From Protostelium mycophagum (Eukaryota > Evosea > Variosea > Protosteliida > Protosteliaceae): a DNA stretch of 37,985 nucleotides. A program made the position numbers and the translations under genes. Below the pieces are notes generated by a model. That model had not been told where the DNA came from and did not search any database. It saw only the letters and a list, made by a program, of their open reading frames with translations. The DNA lies in the NCBI GenBank assembly GCA_002081555.1, contig MZNV01001561.1:1-37985 (forward strand). Direction: 5' to 3'. Of this stretch, positions 22,478-34,191 are shown in pieces. Positions within the stretch are counted from its first letter, which is position 1; each line of letters opens with the position of its first letter.

Positions 22478-25400
22478 TTATTTTCCAGCCAGCTGCGACT
22501 TTCTGTAGTCTTCGAAATCGCCATTGAAAATCTTGATGCTCTTGTGATCACATATCCAGATCTCCTCACATACTGTAGAGATGAGATGGGCATCGTGACT
22601 GACCAGCAGCACTCCTCCGTCAAACTTGTTTAGGGCCATGATCAATGCATCGATTGTCTCCATATCAAGATGATTGGTGGGCTGAAGGAAGTTCAGACTT
22701 GGACAATAACCAATTTCACAAAGATTCACGTCTACGTTAAAATCATAATGTCATGCAGCTGTTGAATCACCTCATCTAACAGTAAGAGATGTGGCTTCTG
22801 CCAAGTACAGTGGGCAAAAGCGACTCTGCTCTTCTGTCCTCCAGAAAGAGAATAGATTGGTTGCAGTGCGAGACTTCCGGTTATGCCCATACCTAACACC
22901 CTTCAGTTTGTACTCCCGAAGCAGCGTTGTAGATGAGCGAATTTCTGCGGGTTGTAGATGGACGGAATTACCTCCGAGATGCTTTCTGATCTCCTGCGGG
23001 GGGGTGTTGGGGTACATGTCTCTGAACCATTGCAGAGGCGACTTTTTTCCATCAAGCGAATCCATGTGGTGCTGCGTGAACCTCGCGATCTGTTCTATTT
23101 TTAGAACATTTCTTCCTTCTACAATGGTGTATATCACCTTGCATTTGGAGTTCAATTTGACCATTCCGGATACGGGTTCCAATTCTTGAAGAATTAATTT
23201 TAAAAGTGTAGATTTTCCGACCCCGTTGGCACCGACCAGTGCCGCGCGACTTGATAATTGTACATTTGCGTTCACACCTAAATGTCTCAATCCCCGTCAT
23301 GATATCATTTCGTCATGTCGACACAAAAATTTGGTCCGAAAAAGCACAAGTCAAAAGATGTGAAAAATAAATTTCGCATAAAAACAGACTAAATCTCACA
23401 ATCTACAACGAGGCACTTACCAGAGTACAACAACTTGTCTTTTGAGTATCCAAAGGCGACGTCTATGAGTGTGACCAGCGCGCCTGGAATTTCGTCTGGT
23501 TGAGGGATGGAGAATGTAAAAGTCGGGTCCTTCGCCGTGGCTTCGTGAATAATCTCCATCTTTGCCAACATCTTGACACGTGACTGCGCCATCTTGGCGG
23601 TGGAGGCTTTAGCTCTGTTCTTGTCGACAAAGGATTGTAGATGGGCTCTCTCCTTCTCCTGTGCCTCGGCTTGGCGGTTCTACAACGAATCAGAGGATTT
23701 TGGCGGGAATTTTGAAGAGGACCTGTGTCTTGATGTTCTCGTAACGCTGTTTTTCAAAGTCGTTGTAGTTACCCTTGTATTTTGTGATCTGCTTTTTGTC
23801 CAAGTGAATGATATCAGTACAAATACTAAACATCTCAGCATGGATAATCCATCTACAACACCAAAAAATAAAATAAAATGTGGGCGAAAAATACATCTAC
23901 AACGAGTCACCTGTTGAGGAAATCTCTGTCGTGAGATACGGTGAGAATAGTCCTGTTCCAAGAACTGAGGTATTCTTCAAGCCAAAGGACAGCGTGCAGA
24001 TCAAGATGGTTAGTGGGCTCGTCTAACAACATAATATCTGGGGAGATAAAAAGGGCCTCTCCCAGAGAGATACGCATTCTCCATCCTCCGGAGAAATCCT
24101 AGAATGATTATTCCGGTGGTCTACAACGAGGAAATAAGGTGTGGGTGAGTTGTAGATGGTCGAACTACCTTTGTGGGCTGAAGTTGCATGGCAGCAGAGA
24201 ATCCAAGACCTGCCAAAATGGCTCCGGCTTTAGCTGGTGCCGCGTCAGCGTCAATCTCTTGGAGTCTGGCAAAGATATCCACAAGCCTATCCGCCCTCTC
24301 GTTCTCTGAAAGTTCCAATAATTTGAACTCATCACCACTCTACAACGAGTCAATTTTACTTCGACAAGAAAAATGCCGGAAAGTGTAACAGAAAATATAT
24401 GATAAGATGGCATCAAACTGTCTCGTTGTAAATTGTGAAGAATAAAATTACCTCTTGGAGTGAGGCAGTAGCCTCTTCTATGGTGATAGTGCCTTTACCG
24501 TCCTGTGCGTCCAAAATCTTGTGTAATGCTTTCTCTTCTCTTAACAATGCCGCTCTCTCTATGTCTGTTGCTAATATAGTGTCTAATACGCTAACATCTG
24601 TTGCTTCCACCTATATTCTGTCATCTACAACAATGTATAATTGTCCGGATTAGAAGACTTTGCAGTGAAAAAATGAAAAAATTATTTTCACAATCTACAA
24701 CGATACGTTACCTCTTGCTCTATATGCAGAATTTGTAGATGGGAGGGGATACCGGGGAATGCATGTGCCGCCAAATGCTTCAAGAAAGTTGTCTTACCCA
24801 CACCATTCTTTCCAATAAGACCTGGAGACTTTAAGACCGTATAGAGGGCCCAGGAGATATAGACATACCGTATTTTCTTCCATCGCTGAAGGTGACGTCA
24901 CAGTCCTTGAGAAGCTCGAGACTTCCCAAAACCATAGAAACGCCCTCCAATTTGATGTCTCTCTGCTTTCCTCCTTCGGCCGCTGTTTCCTTCAGTCATA
25001 ATTTTCAAATTTCAAAATCCAAAATGGCGGGAACCATCTACATTTATTTTCTGCATTGTCAAATACGAAATTGCACTTTGCAAATTATCATATAAGATGT
25101 CCTAAAGACGTGACAGTGGATATATGATGTTTTTATATGATATCTCATGGTTGTACCGTGTCTTTTGCACTGAATAATGCGATCTGAATTTTCGCGAAGA
25201 GAAATAAAATAGAACTCACGCTGCGCGTGCATCTTGACCGGTCTTGTGGAGAGTCTCTGCATGATCTCATCTCTCAACTTGGCGTATCTCTGCTCCCTCA
25301 CTGTCTCCCTCTTCTCCTTTCTTATCTCCTTCTTTTGGTTCTTCATTGAGGCCTTTGCATCGGCATCGTTAAGAGAAGCATCAATAGAACTTTAAAAGTC

Positions 25401-25904
25401 AAATTTTATTTTCATGAAGAATATTTTTGTACAAGTGCATCATGATTATGGATGTATAGAGGATGATACATGACTCACAGTTCACTGAATTTGGTGACCA
25501 TGGAGAGGTTGTAGTTGACTTCAGAAGGCATTTCAACTCGAAGTTGTTTTAAGACATCTGATTCTTGCTTCTCGGCAATCTTGGCGATCATAACAGGCGC
25601 GTTCAAGATCTTCTTCTGTTGTACCACTGCCCTGATGTCAATATGGAGTAATCATAAAAATGTGAGAAAGACCTGCGCCCTGGGGTTTCGGTGGTCGTAT
25701 GAGGTTAATGACGGCTTGTGCTTTTTGCTTGGCATCATCCTCATTTTCTATGGACAACGTGTCCATAAACATGGGGTATACTGTATCCACAATGTCATCT
25801 TCAGAGGCATCCTTGTCTGAGAAGATGCCAACCATGTAATCTAATGTGGTCTCATCGATCTTAGCAAAGTCAGACGGCCCTAGGGCTGTCTTTATCGCCT
25901 CCAT
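22478..25904 (-). CDS. ABCF3: ABCF3/GCN20-type twin-cassette ATPase
   Basis: Soluble ABC protein of the F subfamily, which acts on ribosomes or translation control and has no membrane domain. The N-terminal exon (ATG 25904) starts [20 protein letters not shown] and continues with an acidic helical region typical of GCN20/ABCF3. Cassette 1: Walker [13 protein letters not shown] (about 24790), signature [14 protein letters not shown] (about 24080), Walker [14 protein letters not shown]. The linker is a charged helix ([15 protein letters not shown]). Cassette 2: Walker [13 protein letters not shown] (about 23220), signature [13 protein letters not shown] (about 22840), Walker B LLLLDE then PTNHLDM across an intron, and switch [10 protein letters not shown]. 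Both catalytic glutamates are present, so both sites look active. The stop is TAA at 22480-22478. A bracing of many short introns interrupts it; not every border was fixed. Confidence 0.93.
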
Positions 25905-26111
25905 CGGTGAATCGTTTTTGTGATCCCTTCCCGTTCCTCAATTCCTGAATTCTTCCACTTACGTACAAGCCTGATCAAAATTTGAATTTTCACAACAGCA
26001 ACGCCCTCTTGAAAATACAAATAAATAACGAGATAGAGACGTTGCAGTATCCTTGTTTGCCTTTTTTATTCAAAGCGTCTGGTCCGGCGCAATCCTCTTT
26101 CGATGGTGCTC

Positions 26112-27232
26112 TTAAACTTGGTGAGACTCGGGGTGGTGCTCGACCTCGATCTTGACTCCGGCCTTCTCGGCTTGTTCCAAGATGGACTTTCTGATACCCT
26201 TGCCCTTGGGGAGGGAGACGAGGGCGGTGGTTCCCTTTCCGATGACAAACACGTTGGACACACGGGTGGCGAAAGCGTGACCGGCGGCATCCTTGATGTG
26301 GGTGATCTCGAAGCTTCCGTCGTGCTTCTCGACTCTGGTGATCACACCAATACGACCCAAGTTACGACCTCCGGTGACCATAACCATGTTTCCAATGTCG
26401 AAGGGGGCGTGGTCAACAATCTACACAGAAAATAAGATTTATGCATGAATAAGATTGTGAGAAGGTAAAAAAAAGACGGTTACACACCTTGTTGTTGGTC
26501 AGATCGAACTTGACAGAGTCGTTGATCTTGATAAGGGGGTCGGGGTAACGGATGGTTCTTCCGTCGTGTGTGGAGATGTATGGCACTCCGTTCTTTCCGA
26601 CCAACTTCTTGTTGACGCGGAGGAGCTTGAAGGTGCCCTCCTCAGGGGTGATTCTGTGGATGGCGAATCTGCCCTTGACGTCGTACAAAAGTCTGAATGT
26701 CTCGTTTGTGGCGTCGATGGAGATGACATCTAAAGATGTTCATAAAAGAATTCAGGGAGTATATTCGCACTCAAAAACATTCACAGTGACTTACCCTGGA
26801 ATCCAGCGGGGAAGGTGGCATCGGTTCTGACCTTGGAGTCGACCTTGACGTTTCTCTCCATAAGGATGACCTTGGACTCACGTCCGTTAAGAGCGTACTT
26901 CAGTCTGTTTCTCAACAAGATGTTGAGAGGGAGACACTCTCTCAGCTTGTGGGGTCCAGCGGAAGGACGAGGGGCCTAACCATTATTGTAAGAATTTAGA
27001 TTATCCAAGTCCTCAACTATTTAATCAAAAGGTAATACTCACAAAAACTCCGGAGAGCTTGTCCAACATCCAGTGGCTGGGGGCGTTGAGACGCTTTAAG
27101 TGCTTCTTGGGACCACGAGGCTACGATCATCATTATTACAGATCATATCAATTTCATCAAGTCTCAATATCGACAAATTTGAGTTGTCTTGTGTTATATA
27201 GAATAGATAGAGTTGGATGCTGCTCTCACCAT
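26112..27232 (-). CDS. RPS4: 40S ribosomal protein S4 (eS4)
   Basis: Small-subunit ribosomal protein. Exons 27232-27230, 27120-27043, 26975-about 26795, 26729-26488 and 26420-26112 join in phase to about 265 residues, the normal eS4 length. Motifs run through the whole family: [58 protein letters not shown], the KOW-type [11 protein letters not shown] and [11 protein letters not shown], then [11 protein letters not shown]. The first exon is exactly the ATG; the intron 27229-27121 follows at once. It is divergent from COX15 with 161 bp between start codons. The tail ([10 protein letters not shown]) is longer and more acidic than usual. Confidence 0.97.
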
Positions 27233-27393
27233 ATTGGATTCTTTGCGATGGACCTACGATTGAAGAACAAGGGATGCTTCAAAAGAGATAGTGATCCTCC
27301 CTCTTTTTCTCAGTGCAGAATCAGTGCAAAAATTCAGACAAAAAAGTTCCGAATATTTCCTCGTGACTTCACGGCCCACTTTCTCTTCGCGTG
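27233..27393. promoter_or_regulatory. Shared promoter region between RPS4 and COX15
   Basis: The 161 bp between divergent ATGs must drive a very strongly expressed ribosomal gene and a mitochondrial assembly gene. It is pyrimidine-rich toward COX15 (CCTCCCTCTTTTTCTCAG), as in many ribosomal-protein promoters when read on either strand. No TATA box was seen. Confidence 0.5.
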
Positions 27394-29329
27394 ATGTTGG
27401 GTCTAAGAAGCTTGTTGGGAGCACAAGCTCAGATAAAGAGGAAATCTGCTAACCTAATATCTAAATCCGATGTTGGCACCTCTGCATTCCGTGCTTTGAG
27501 ATTCAACAGATACGAGGGCATCACTGAAAACACATTGCAAATCGTTGGAAAGACCTCACGAAACATCAATCAGATTCGTTGGGCTTCTGTGGTTGTTCCT
27601 TCGCCTTCTCCCTCGCTACAACAACAGAAGACTGAACAGGATCATGGACAGACACATGATAATGATGCACAAGGTTCAACCCGTGGAAAAGAGGAATCGC
27701 ACAATCGCATAGTAGGTAACGTGATCACATTTTCTGCGATTCACTTACGTTCTCAGCCTTATGGTTGTTCTCATGTTGTGGTCTCATTTTTGCCATGATC
27801 GTCCTTGGAGGTGTCACCAGACTCACTAATTCTGGACTCTCCATCGTCGATTGGAAGCCTGTCGTTGGTTCGGTCCCGCCACTCACACATGCTGTATGAA
27901 TTCTCGATTCATGCATATGTTAATTGTATTGAGCGATGCCCAGGATTGGGAGGAGGAATTCGACAAGTACAAGAGGTCACCAGAATACCAAAAGTAAGAT
28001 CTTCATCATGTGATCATGCGCTGAGATCCCCCAAGACTCAACTTTGGTATGAGCATGGAAGACTTCCAAAAGATCTTCTGGATGGAGTGGTCGCACAGAC
28101 AGTTGGGAAGATTTATTGGCCTCGCCTTTGCCCTCCCCCTTCTGTTCTTCTCTGCAAAGGTGCGGTGTTTCCCTATTGAAATAATTTTCGCAAAAGTTTC
28201 ACCTCATCATAAAAATTATTGTAGATGAATCATTCTTACGTAGTCTATAGAGGTGGATAAGAGGAAGTCTCTTGCTGAAATGTGCTGGACTTCTGGGTCT
28301 CGGAGGATTTCAAGGATTCTTAGGCTGGTACATGGTGAAGTCCGGGCTGGACCACAAGACTTTTGAGGGCAACAACGCTCCACCAAGAGTGAGCCAGTAC
28401 AGACTGGCGATTCACCTCATGTCGGCCCTGTTCTTGTACACCGCCGTGTTATGGCAAGGTGAGCTGTGATTTTCTTTTGGTTCATGAGAAGTCAAGGAGA
28501 TGATTTTGCTGTGCGAAAATTCGCATTAAAATTGCGAAGGAATGCGATGCAATGCGATGATATTTGTATTTGTGGTTCTGTAGAAAATCTCGACAAAAAG
28601 TATATGAAATAGTTTAAATTTACGGGTAAAAATACCACGCTCATTTTTCTCGGAAGAACCCTTCGACTATTTCCTGAAAGTCTCCAGGTCTCAACTTGTA
28701 CATGAAGAGACCCCAGATATGTTGGGACGAGGTCGCCCGTCTTAAACTCCGCAACTACACCGCGGCCGTGACCCTTCTCGTTTTCACCACCGTTTTTTCC
28801 GGCGCCTTTGTGGCTGGTCTCGACGCCGGTCTCATCTACAACACCTTCCCCCTCATGGGCGGGAAGATCATCCCCGATGACATCTACAACGAGAAATTAG
28901 GATGGAAGAATATCTTCGAGAACGACACGACTGTTCAGTTTGACCACAGAGTCTTAGGGATTTCGACTTTTTCGGCCATCGTGGCGCTGTACGTTTACGC
29001 CAGAAGATACCACTGGAAGAACATGCCAAAATCAGGAAGGACTGGCTTCCACGCATTGGCCGGACTCGCAACCCTCCAGGTGCGCCTTTTATGTTTTATC
29101 CCCGGATATTTGGAAGTTTGTCATTGTTTTTTTTGTCAGCAAAATCCAGCGTTGCATTTGACACGAGCAGGTGACACTGGGAATTACAACACTGCTGACG
29201 TATGTCCCCGTCCCTCTAGCCGCTTCTCATCAAGCCGGTGCGGTCTCCCTCTTGACTGCCTCCATCGTTCTCTTGAGGATTTTGGGGAGGAAGCCGATGA
29301 CCATAAAAATAAAACCTCCTCCGTTGTAG
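27394..29329 (+). CDS. COX15: Heme A synthase COX15, mitochondrial inner membrane
   Basis: It converts heme O to heme A for cytochrome c oxidase. ATG 27394 opens a basic, Arg/Ser-rich N terminus ([20 protein letters not shown]), a likely mitochondrial presequence. The first membrane exon reads RIVALWLFSC, then [20 protein letters not shown]. Later come [58 protein letters not shown] and [10 protein letters not shown]. The histidines of SHR, QFDHR and SHQAGA are the heme ligands or conserved His of the family. Eight membrane segments fit the usual topology. The last exon starts after GCAG at about 29170 ([14 protein letters not shown]). The frame stops at TAG 29327-29329 within CCGTTGTAG, a string that elsewhere serves as a splice acceptor, but the reading frame ends naturally here. 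Confidence 0.95.
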
Positions 29330-30183
29330 ACGGAAGAATAATTAACAGAATAAAATCCCCGAAACCAACATCTTCCCAGGGAGCCAGAATGGAAACAGAA
29401 ACCAAAAGATGAAACAGATGAAGAGGTTAGGTGTTTATTGTCTTGTGTAGGCGTCACATTCGCGTCACACCTAACCTCCATCCCTCATGTGATGTCGGCT
29501 TCTTTGGTGAAGGTGTTGAGTTCGCTCCAACAACGCGAAATATGGCACAACCACACTTATTTCGCACAATATATCTGAAGGACGTCATGCTGACTCTGAA
29601 TCTTTCAGATAAAGAAGTTGATGCAACGTCATGCTCGTGTCTGATGACGAACATTCCGTCCCTTGGGGTCATCCTTAACCCCCGTTCAGATAACGCTCAC
29701 GACACATTCACGTAATATCTGGTCTTTACAAACTCCCAACGTCGTCTGCGCGGCAAACCTTCGTCTATTGTCGTGTGTTCTATATAAAGAGGCGAGTTTT
29801 CGTCTTGTAAAATTTCAGGCGGAGTGAAATTTACCATCCTCAAACTTTTCTCAGGTACGTAAGGAAATTTCCGGAAAGTGCCCCAAAAGTTGTCGGTTTA
29901 CGGTCAAGGTTCAGCCCAAAAACAGTCTTCCGGATGGAGGAAGATTTTCAGTCGTGATTTCTGCCAATTTTCCATCAGGATGGTGTCGACGTCGACAATT
30001 CGGTTCAAACTCACAGTGGCATTTCCAAGCAAAGAACAAAACCACACCGGACGTTAGTGCGGTCCAGTAAAGACAGATAACACGGCAAACTCAGCATACA
30101 GACATCACCTACGTAAGAAAACGTCTAGGTCCAAAGATCCGCTTCAAGATCAACAATCCAAGTCACATTTTCAAGACAATACG
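29330..30183. promoter_or_regulatory. Spacer and promoter of the HA-domain gene
   Basis: About 850 bp without a credible gene. A strong TATA box, TCTATATAAAGAG, lies at 29779-29791, about 400 bp before the next ATG. This implies a long leader, perhaps with an intron (a GTACGTAAG donor at about 29855). Two overlapping frames at 29431-29715 (one on each strand) have no family resemblance. Confidence 0.5.
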
Positions 30184-31057
30184 ATGGCTCTAAACCTATT
30201 TACCCCTTTGATTCATCACGCAAGCCCCTATCAGCCAATCGGTGACCTCCGGTCTCCTGTACACCAACATAACGCAAGAGAGTCGTCTACACCTCTCTCT
30301 GCACCCTTTCCCTCTTTCAGCATCAACGAGGGAGAGCCAGACGATCAGGCTTGTGCGATGGTGAGTTTTCGTAATCTTTAATTATACATCGACGATTGAC
30401 AACATACAGCTGCTAAACCTCAAGAACCTTCCGGTTCATATTCAATTCCGTGTGGATGAAGACCTATCTAGACAGATTACCTATCGCGATGACATCGCTC
30501 CTAAAGAGGCCACATTCCAGCCGAACTTTTCCATTCTGGGCCGGAAGAGGTCCATTTCGACTACCTCCGAACCCCAGGAACCCCAAGAACCTCCTAAGAA
30601 CCCTAAATCAGCGGTCAACCGAACCAACCGCTCCATTTCCAACCCTTTGCCCTCTAAAAAGCCCAAGATCAGCCCTCCTGCCCCTCTCCCACAGAAGACG
30701 AACCCTGACATCGCCCAATCTCACCAAGCCAGATGGATGGAGAGGTTCTTGGAGCTCAAGAGCTACAAGGAGAAGCACGGGACCTGCAATGTGACCTTCG
30801 CTAAAGAGCACGAGCTCTACAAGACACTCGCATACTGGGTATCCAATCAGCGCATCTCCTTCCGAAAGAAGAACATGCCCCAGGACCGCGTCGATCTGCT
30901 CAAGTCCTTGGGCTTCGATTTCACCCAAGTCGGTAGAGAGGGCGCCAACGACAACTCCGAGGACAGCGGCAGCGACGTAGACAAGTCCAAGAAGAAAAAG
31001 ATGAAGCAAACCGGAGAGACTTTCCCAAGGCTCCCCTCGCCCTTCGGCCACGTCTAA
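30184..31057 (+). CDS. Helicase-associated (HA) domain protein, 274 aa
   Basis: Two exons, 30184-30360 and 30410-31057, join in phase 0. The N-terminal half is low-complexity: a Ser/Pro/His segment, then EPQEPQEPPKNPKS. A basic PLPSKKPKISPP resembles a nuclear localisation signal. From about residue 162 a helicase-associated domain reads ARWMERFLELKSYKEKHG, CNVTF, AYWVSNQRISFRKKN and LLKSLGFDF. These match the W/L/hG-x-cNV/WV-x-QR/lGF landmarks of the family (PF03457). No helicase core is present. The tail is acidic then basic (DNSEDSGSDVDKSKKKKMK). HA domains are thought to bind nucleic acid; stand-alone copies are common in protists and algae. A TATA box lies at 29781. Confidence 0.88.
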
Positions 31058-31649
31058 GAGCGCGCAGCTCTTCACATTTAAGAAGCGTTTTGAATGGGGT
31101 GTATATATTTGAACAGAGCTTTTGGATGTAAATAATGCCATCTGTACAGCCGTGGAGAGATGTCTAAGAACAGAAGTACGCGGGGCTCCGTAAATAAGAA
31201 TGTATATTGTACATAAAGATTTTTACTATATGAAAGAGTCTTTATATGCCAAGAGATGTTGTTTTAGACTGTTTGATACATTCCAAATGCTGGATTCCAA
31301 GCCAATCCAGAAAGAGGATCGAACGTTCCCAGAATCAATGTATGTTTGAAGCCGGAGCATCTGACGCATGAGCAGCATTGCAAGACAAGGTCGAGCAAGC
31401 GAGTTTGGGGCAGGTGGATGGACCACGCCAAAAGACACGGTTGAGAAGAGCAAAAATGAATTATGAATCATCAAGCGATCATCATGGCAGAATTACATTT
31501 CTGCAATTTGTGCATCAACACCTTCAAGATGAGTCTCGCCCTCAATTCAAAAGATACAACAATTTGAATGTTCCAAACGCTGGATTTTTTCCCTTCTTGT
31601 GACCAGAACAAATAAAGATTTGAGGGTGAAAAAGACAGTCCAATTTATT
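31058..31649. other. Spacer between convergent HA-domain and oxidoreductase genes
   Basis: This holds the two 3' flanks. The motif TTCCAAAYGCTGGATT occurs twice (about 31284 and 31571), suggesting a small old duplication. Frames at 31226-31602 on both strands lack any family match. An AATAAAG at about 31609 could be a poly(A) signal. Confidence 0.4.
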
Positions 31650-34168
31650 TCAAGGAATCAAGATGATCTTCCCGGTACTGGTTCTTCCCTCCAAGAGTGT
31701 GTGGGCAGCAGCTCCTTCAGACAGTTTGAACCTGTTAGTTTAGAATTATAATTGTTCTTTGTTTGTAGGATGTACTATTGCAATATTTTTGCCGGTAAGA
31801 ATCACGTTGATAGCATGTAAAAAAAGACAATAAAGCGGAGCCAGGCATATTAATACTTCCAGCTAGCACAAAAATAATCGCAGCATTAGGAGACAACAGC
31901 AGATTGCGTAGAACTCAAGCTGAACACCTGAAGAAAGACGATACTCACTTTCTCGGCTCTCCAAGCTTCAGAGAGTTGTTCTTGACACATTCAAACAAAA
32001 AATTGCTCCTTTGGATCCTGATCTGTCTGGTTGTGGTCACATTCCACAGGTCACCACCCGTCAGACTGAGTGACCTGTCCATCAGGTAACGAGGGTCGAC
32101 TGTATGGATCAGACATTGACGTGATGCGTTACGTTACTTACTGTGAGGAGGGTCACCGCCAGCCATGCCGTAGAACACAACATTTCCTCCTGTAAAAACT
32201 GAGTACCAGAGATTTAGATTTGAACCAAGAACTGGTGATTGTGGTTTGCGGCACGACGAGACTGTTTCTTCATGGGTTTGATTGTAGCCAATCCCCATGG
32301 AAATAGGGTGGTATTGTTATTGACTGAACATTATGTGCACATTGTCTGTTTTCATCTGAGGTCAATACCTGTTTTTGAGGCTTTAAAGGACTCCATCAGC
32401 GTGCTCCCGACTGAATCATAAACCACCGTTACTCCGGCCTGCATACATCAACCCGATTTGAAAGAAATTCTTGTCAAATAACGTCATAGACGGTCACCTT
32501 ATTTTCTGAAACATCGACGGACTTCTGTACCCAATCTTCGCTGTACAAAAACACGTGATCAGCACCAGATCCTAAAGCAATCTACATCACGTGAAAATTG
32601 AAAAAAAGATGTTAACCCTCAAACGACGGGAATGCGTCTCATCGGCAACGTAATTTTCGGAGTCACGGTAAGCTACCGTGAGCAACGGTTATACTGGCTA
32701 GTAACGGCTAGTGAGACGCATTCCCGTCGTTTAAGGATTAAGCAAGCTCACCCTCTTCTTCTCTTCGGAAGATGTCAGTCCAATGACATTTCCTCCTAGA
32801 GATTTGACAAGTTGCGTCAGAATCTGCCCCACACCACTGATTTCTTTCAGTGGGATTTTGTCGAAATTAGGCTCACCCAGCTGCGGCGTGTACAACGGCT
32901 AAATCGCCCTTCTTAATGGCAAAACTATCATGTACAAGGTAGTGAGCAGTGAGTCCTGATGATGTTGAGTATTGGGGATTTATAAATCGATAATGTCTTG
33001 AAAGTCACCTTGCAATAATAAAGAGGCAGCAGTCTCAAAAGAGATGTAATCGGGGATGGGTATGCATTTGTCTTCATCCACTGCAACAAGTTCCGCATTA
33101 GAGAAGGGACTGTCCGCGAACGCAATTCGGTCTCCCATCTTGACCTCTTTGACGTCTGCTCCGACCTATATATGATGAACATCTTTTGTCATAAGTTGCT
33201 TATTTCGTCCAACTCAATGGCTGATGTACACAGATGAAGAGTTGTTTTGGTACAAATCTATCCTCTCTATCTTCTCTGGATAAAACACGGTAAGAAACCG
33301 TTATGAACACGATCCTTATCGAGAATATTCCAACTATCAAAAAGAGAGCCGCTCAAAAGCTGGAAGTAGCCATACCCTTCAGTTTGGCACAGATAGTGTC
33401 ACTGATTTAAATTAAATGACAGACCTGAATCACAGTTCCCGCGCCTTCATATCCCAAAACCCAAGGTGCAGAGCCCTGTTGATGGTAATTACCTTTTCTT
33501 CTGTAAATGTCCGCAAAATTGAGGCCAATAGCAGCGATACGAAGTAGAACCTGAATAATGAGAAAACAGCATGAAGATTAGTCCCTACTTGTGTCGATCC
33601 AACTTGAGGATCTGGAAGATCTCCGTACTCTAACACTAAAATATGTCACCATAACTTTAGTGATCAGACGGTTACTCACCTTCTGGTCCTCCATGTTTGG
33701 AATAGCTCAGTCCTTTCATGTTTCTGGAATTGCCGAAAAGAGGAAATTCAGTTTTGTCTCGTTGTAATGTGACATTTTGGTCATGGAACGTACTTCACCA
33801 CCAGGGTATATCCTGAACTCATGAACCGTTCAAAAACTCTCACTAAATCTATACTTGGTTGGCATACAGATAGTATAAGATGGTGATTACGCTTACTGCA
33901 TCAAGGAAGCTGTTCCGTTGAATTCCATCCAATCAGAAGGAACATTCAGGAGTCTGACATCAAGCCGATCCGAGCTTCCATCTGCATTCAAAGGAACAAG
34001 CCTGACCTGGCGGATCGGAGTCTCATTGTTTTGTTCTTTAGTTTTTGCGTGAATGTGGAATTGTTCCTTGGAAGCGTTCACCACCACACGTTTGTTACCG
34101 TGACATCTTCTTAATATCAAATTCCACAACGGAACGGGGATCGATCTTTTCGTGCAGGAGCTTTCCAT
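31650..34168 (-). CDS. Quinone oxidoreductase (zeta-crystallin/MDR type) with N-terminal extension
   Basis: NADPH-dependent one-electron or two-electron quinone reductase of the medium-chain dehydrogenase superfamily without catalytic zinc. The core begins MKGLSYSKHGGPEVLEYGDL (Met codon 33719) and runs through LLRIAAIGLNFADIYRRKG, LGYEGAGTVIQVG and GDRIAF. Further on come the nucleotide-binding part, GADHVFLYSEDW, AGVTVVYDSVG and LSLTGGDLWN. It ends in EGAAAHTLLEGR with stop TGA 31652-31650. The frame does not stop upstream of 33719. Exons at about 33852-33795 (DLVRVFERFMSSGYTLVV) and 34168-about 33895 (QVRLVPLNADGSSDRLDV) splice on in phase, adding an N-terminal domain of about 115 residues. 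I therefore give 34168 as the start, but a 33719 start remains possible. An intron of 170 nt (32751-32582) carries a MITE. Confidence 0.85.
32616..32737. mobile_element. 122-bp piggyBac-like MITE
   Basis: TIRs of about 26 bp: the left end starts CCCTCAAACGACGGGAATGC and the right end, read inward, TCCTTAAACGACGGGAATGC, both continuing GTCTCA. Flanks are TTAA at 32612-32615 and 32738-32741, the target duplication of piggyBac elements, whose ends also start CCCT/CCY. An internal hairpin CACGGTA-AGC-TACCGTG lies at about 32664-32680. It is non-coding. It sits in an oxidoreductase intron of 170 nt; taking out 122 bp plus one TTAA leaves 44 nt, the usual size here. The element looks whole. Confidence 0.9.
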
Positions 34169-34191
34169 TTCCAAAGACTCAGAAGTGAAGC

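Noticed and set aside
29327-29329. COX15 continuing past the TAG because CCGTTGTAG looks like an acceptor
   Set aside because: No donor upstream gives a better frame, and the protein already has all family segments.
29431-29715. 94-aa plus-strand frame (MFIVLCRRHIRV start)
   Set aside because: It overlaps an equally long antisense frame, has no domain and lies upstream of a TATA box; most likely chance.
30608-31141. 177-codon antisense frame over the HA-domain gene
   Set aside because: The sense frame carries the helicase-associated motif and correct splice; the antisense frame is a shadow caused by codon bias.
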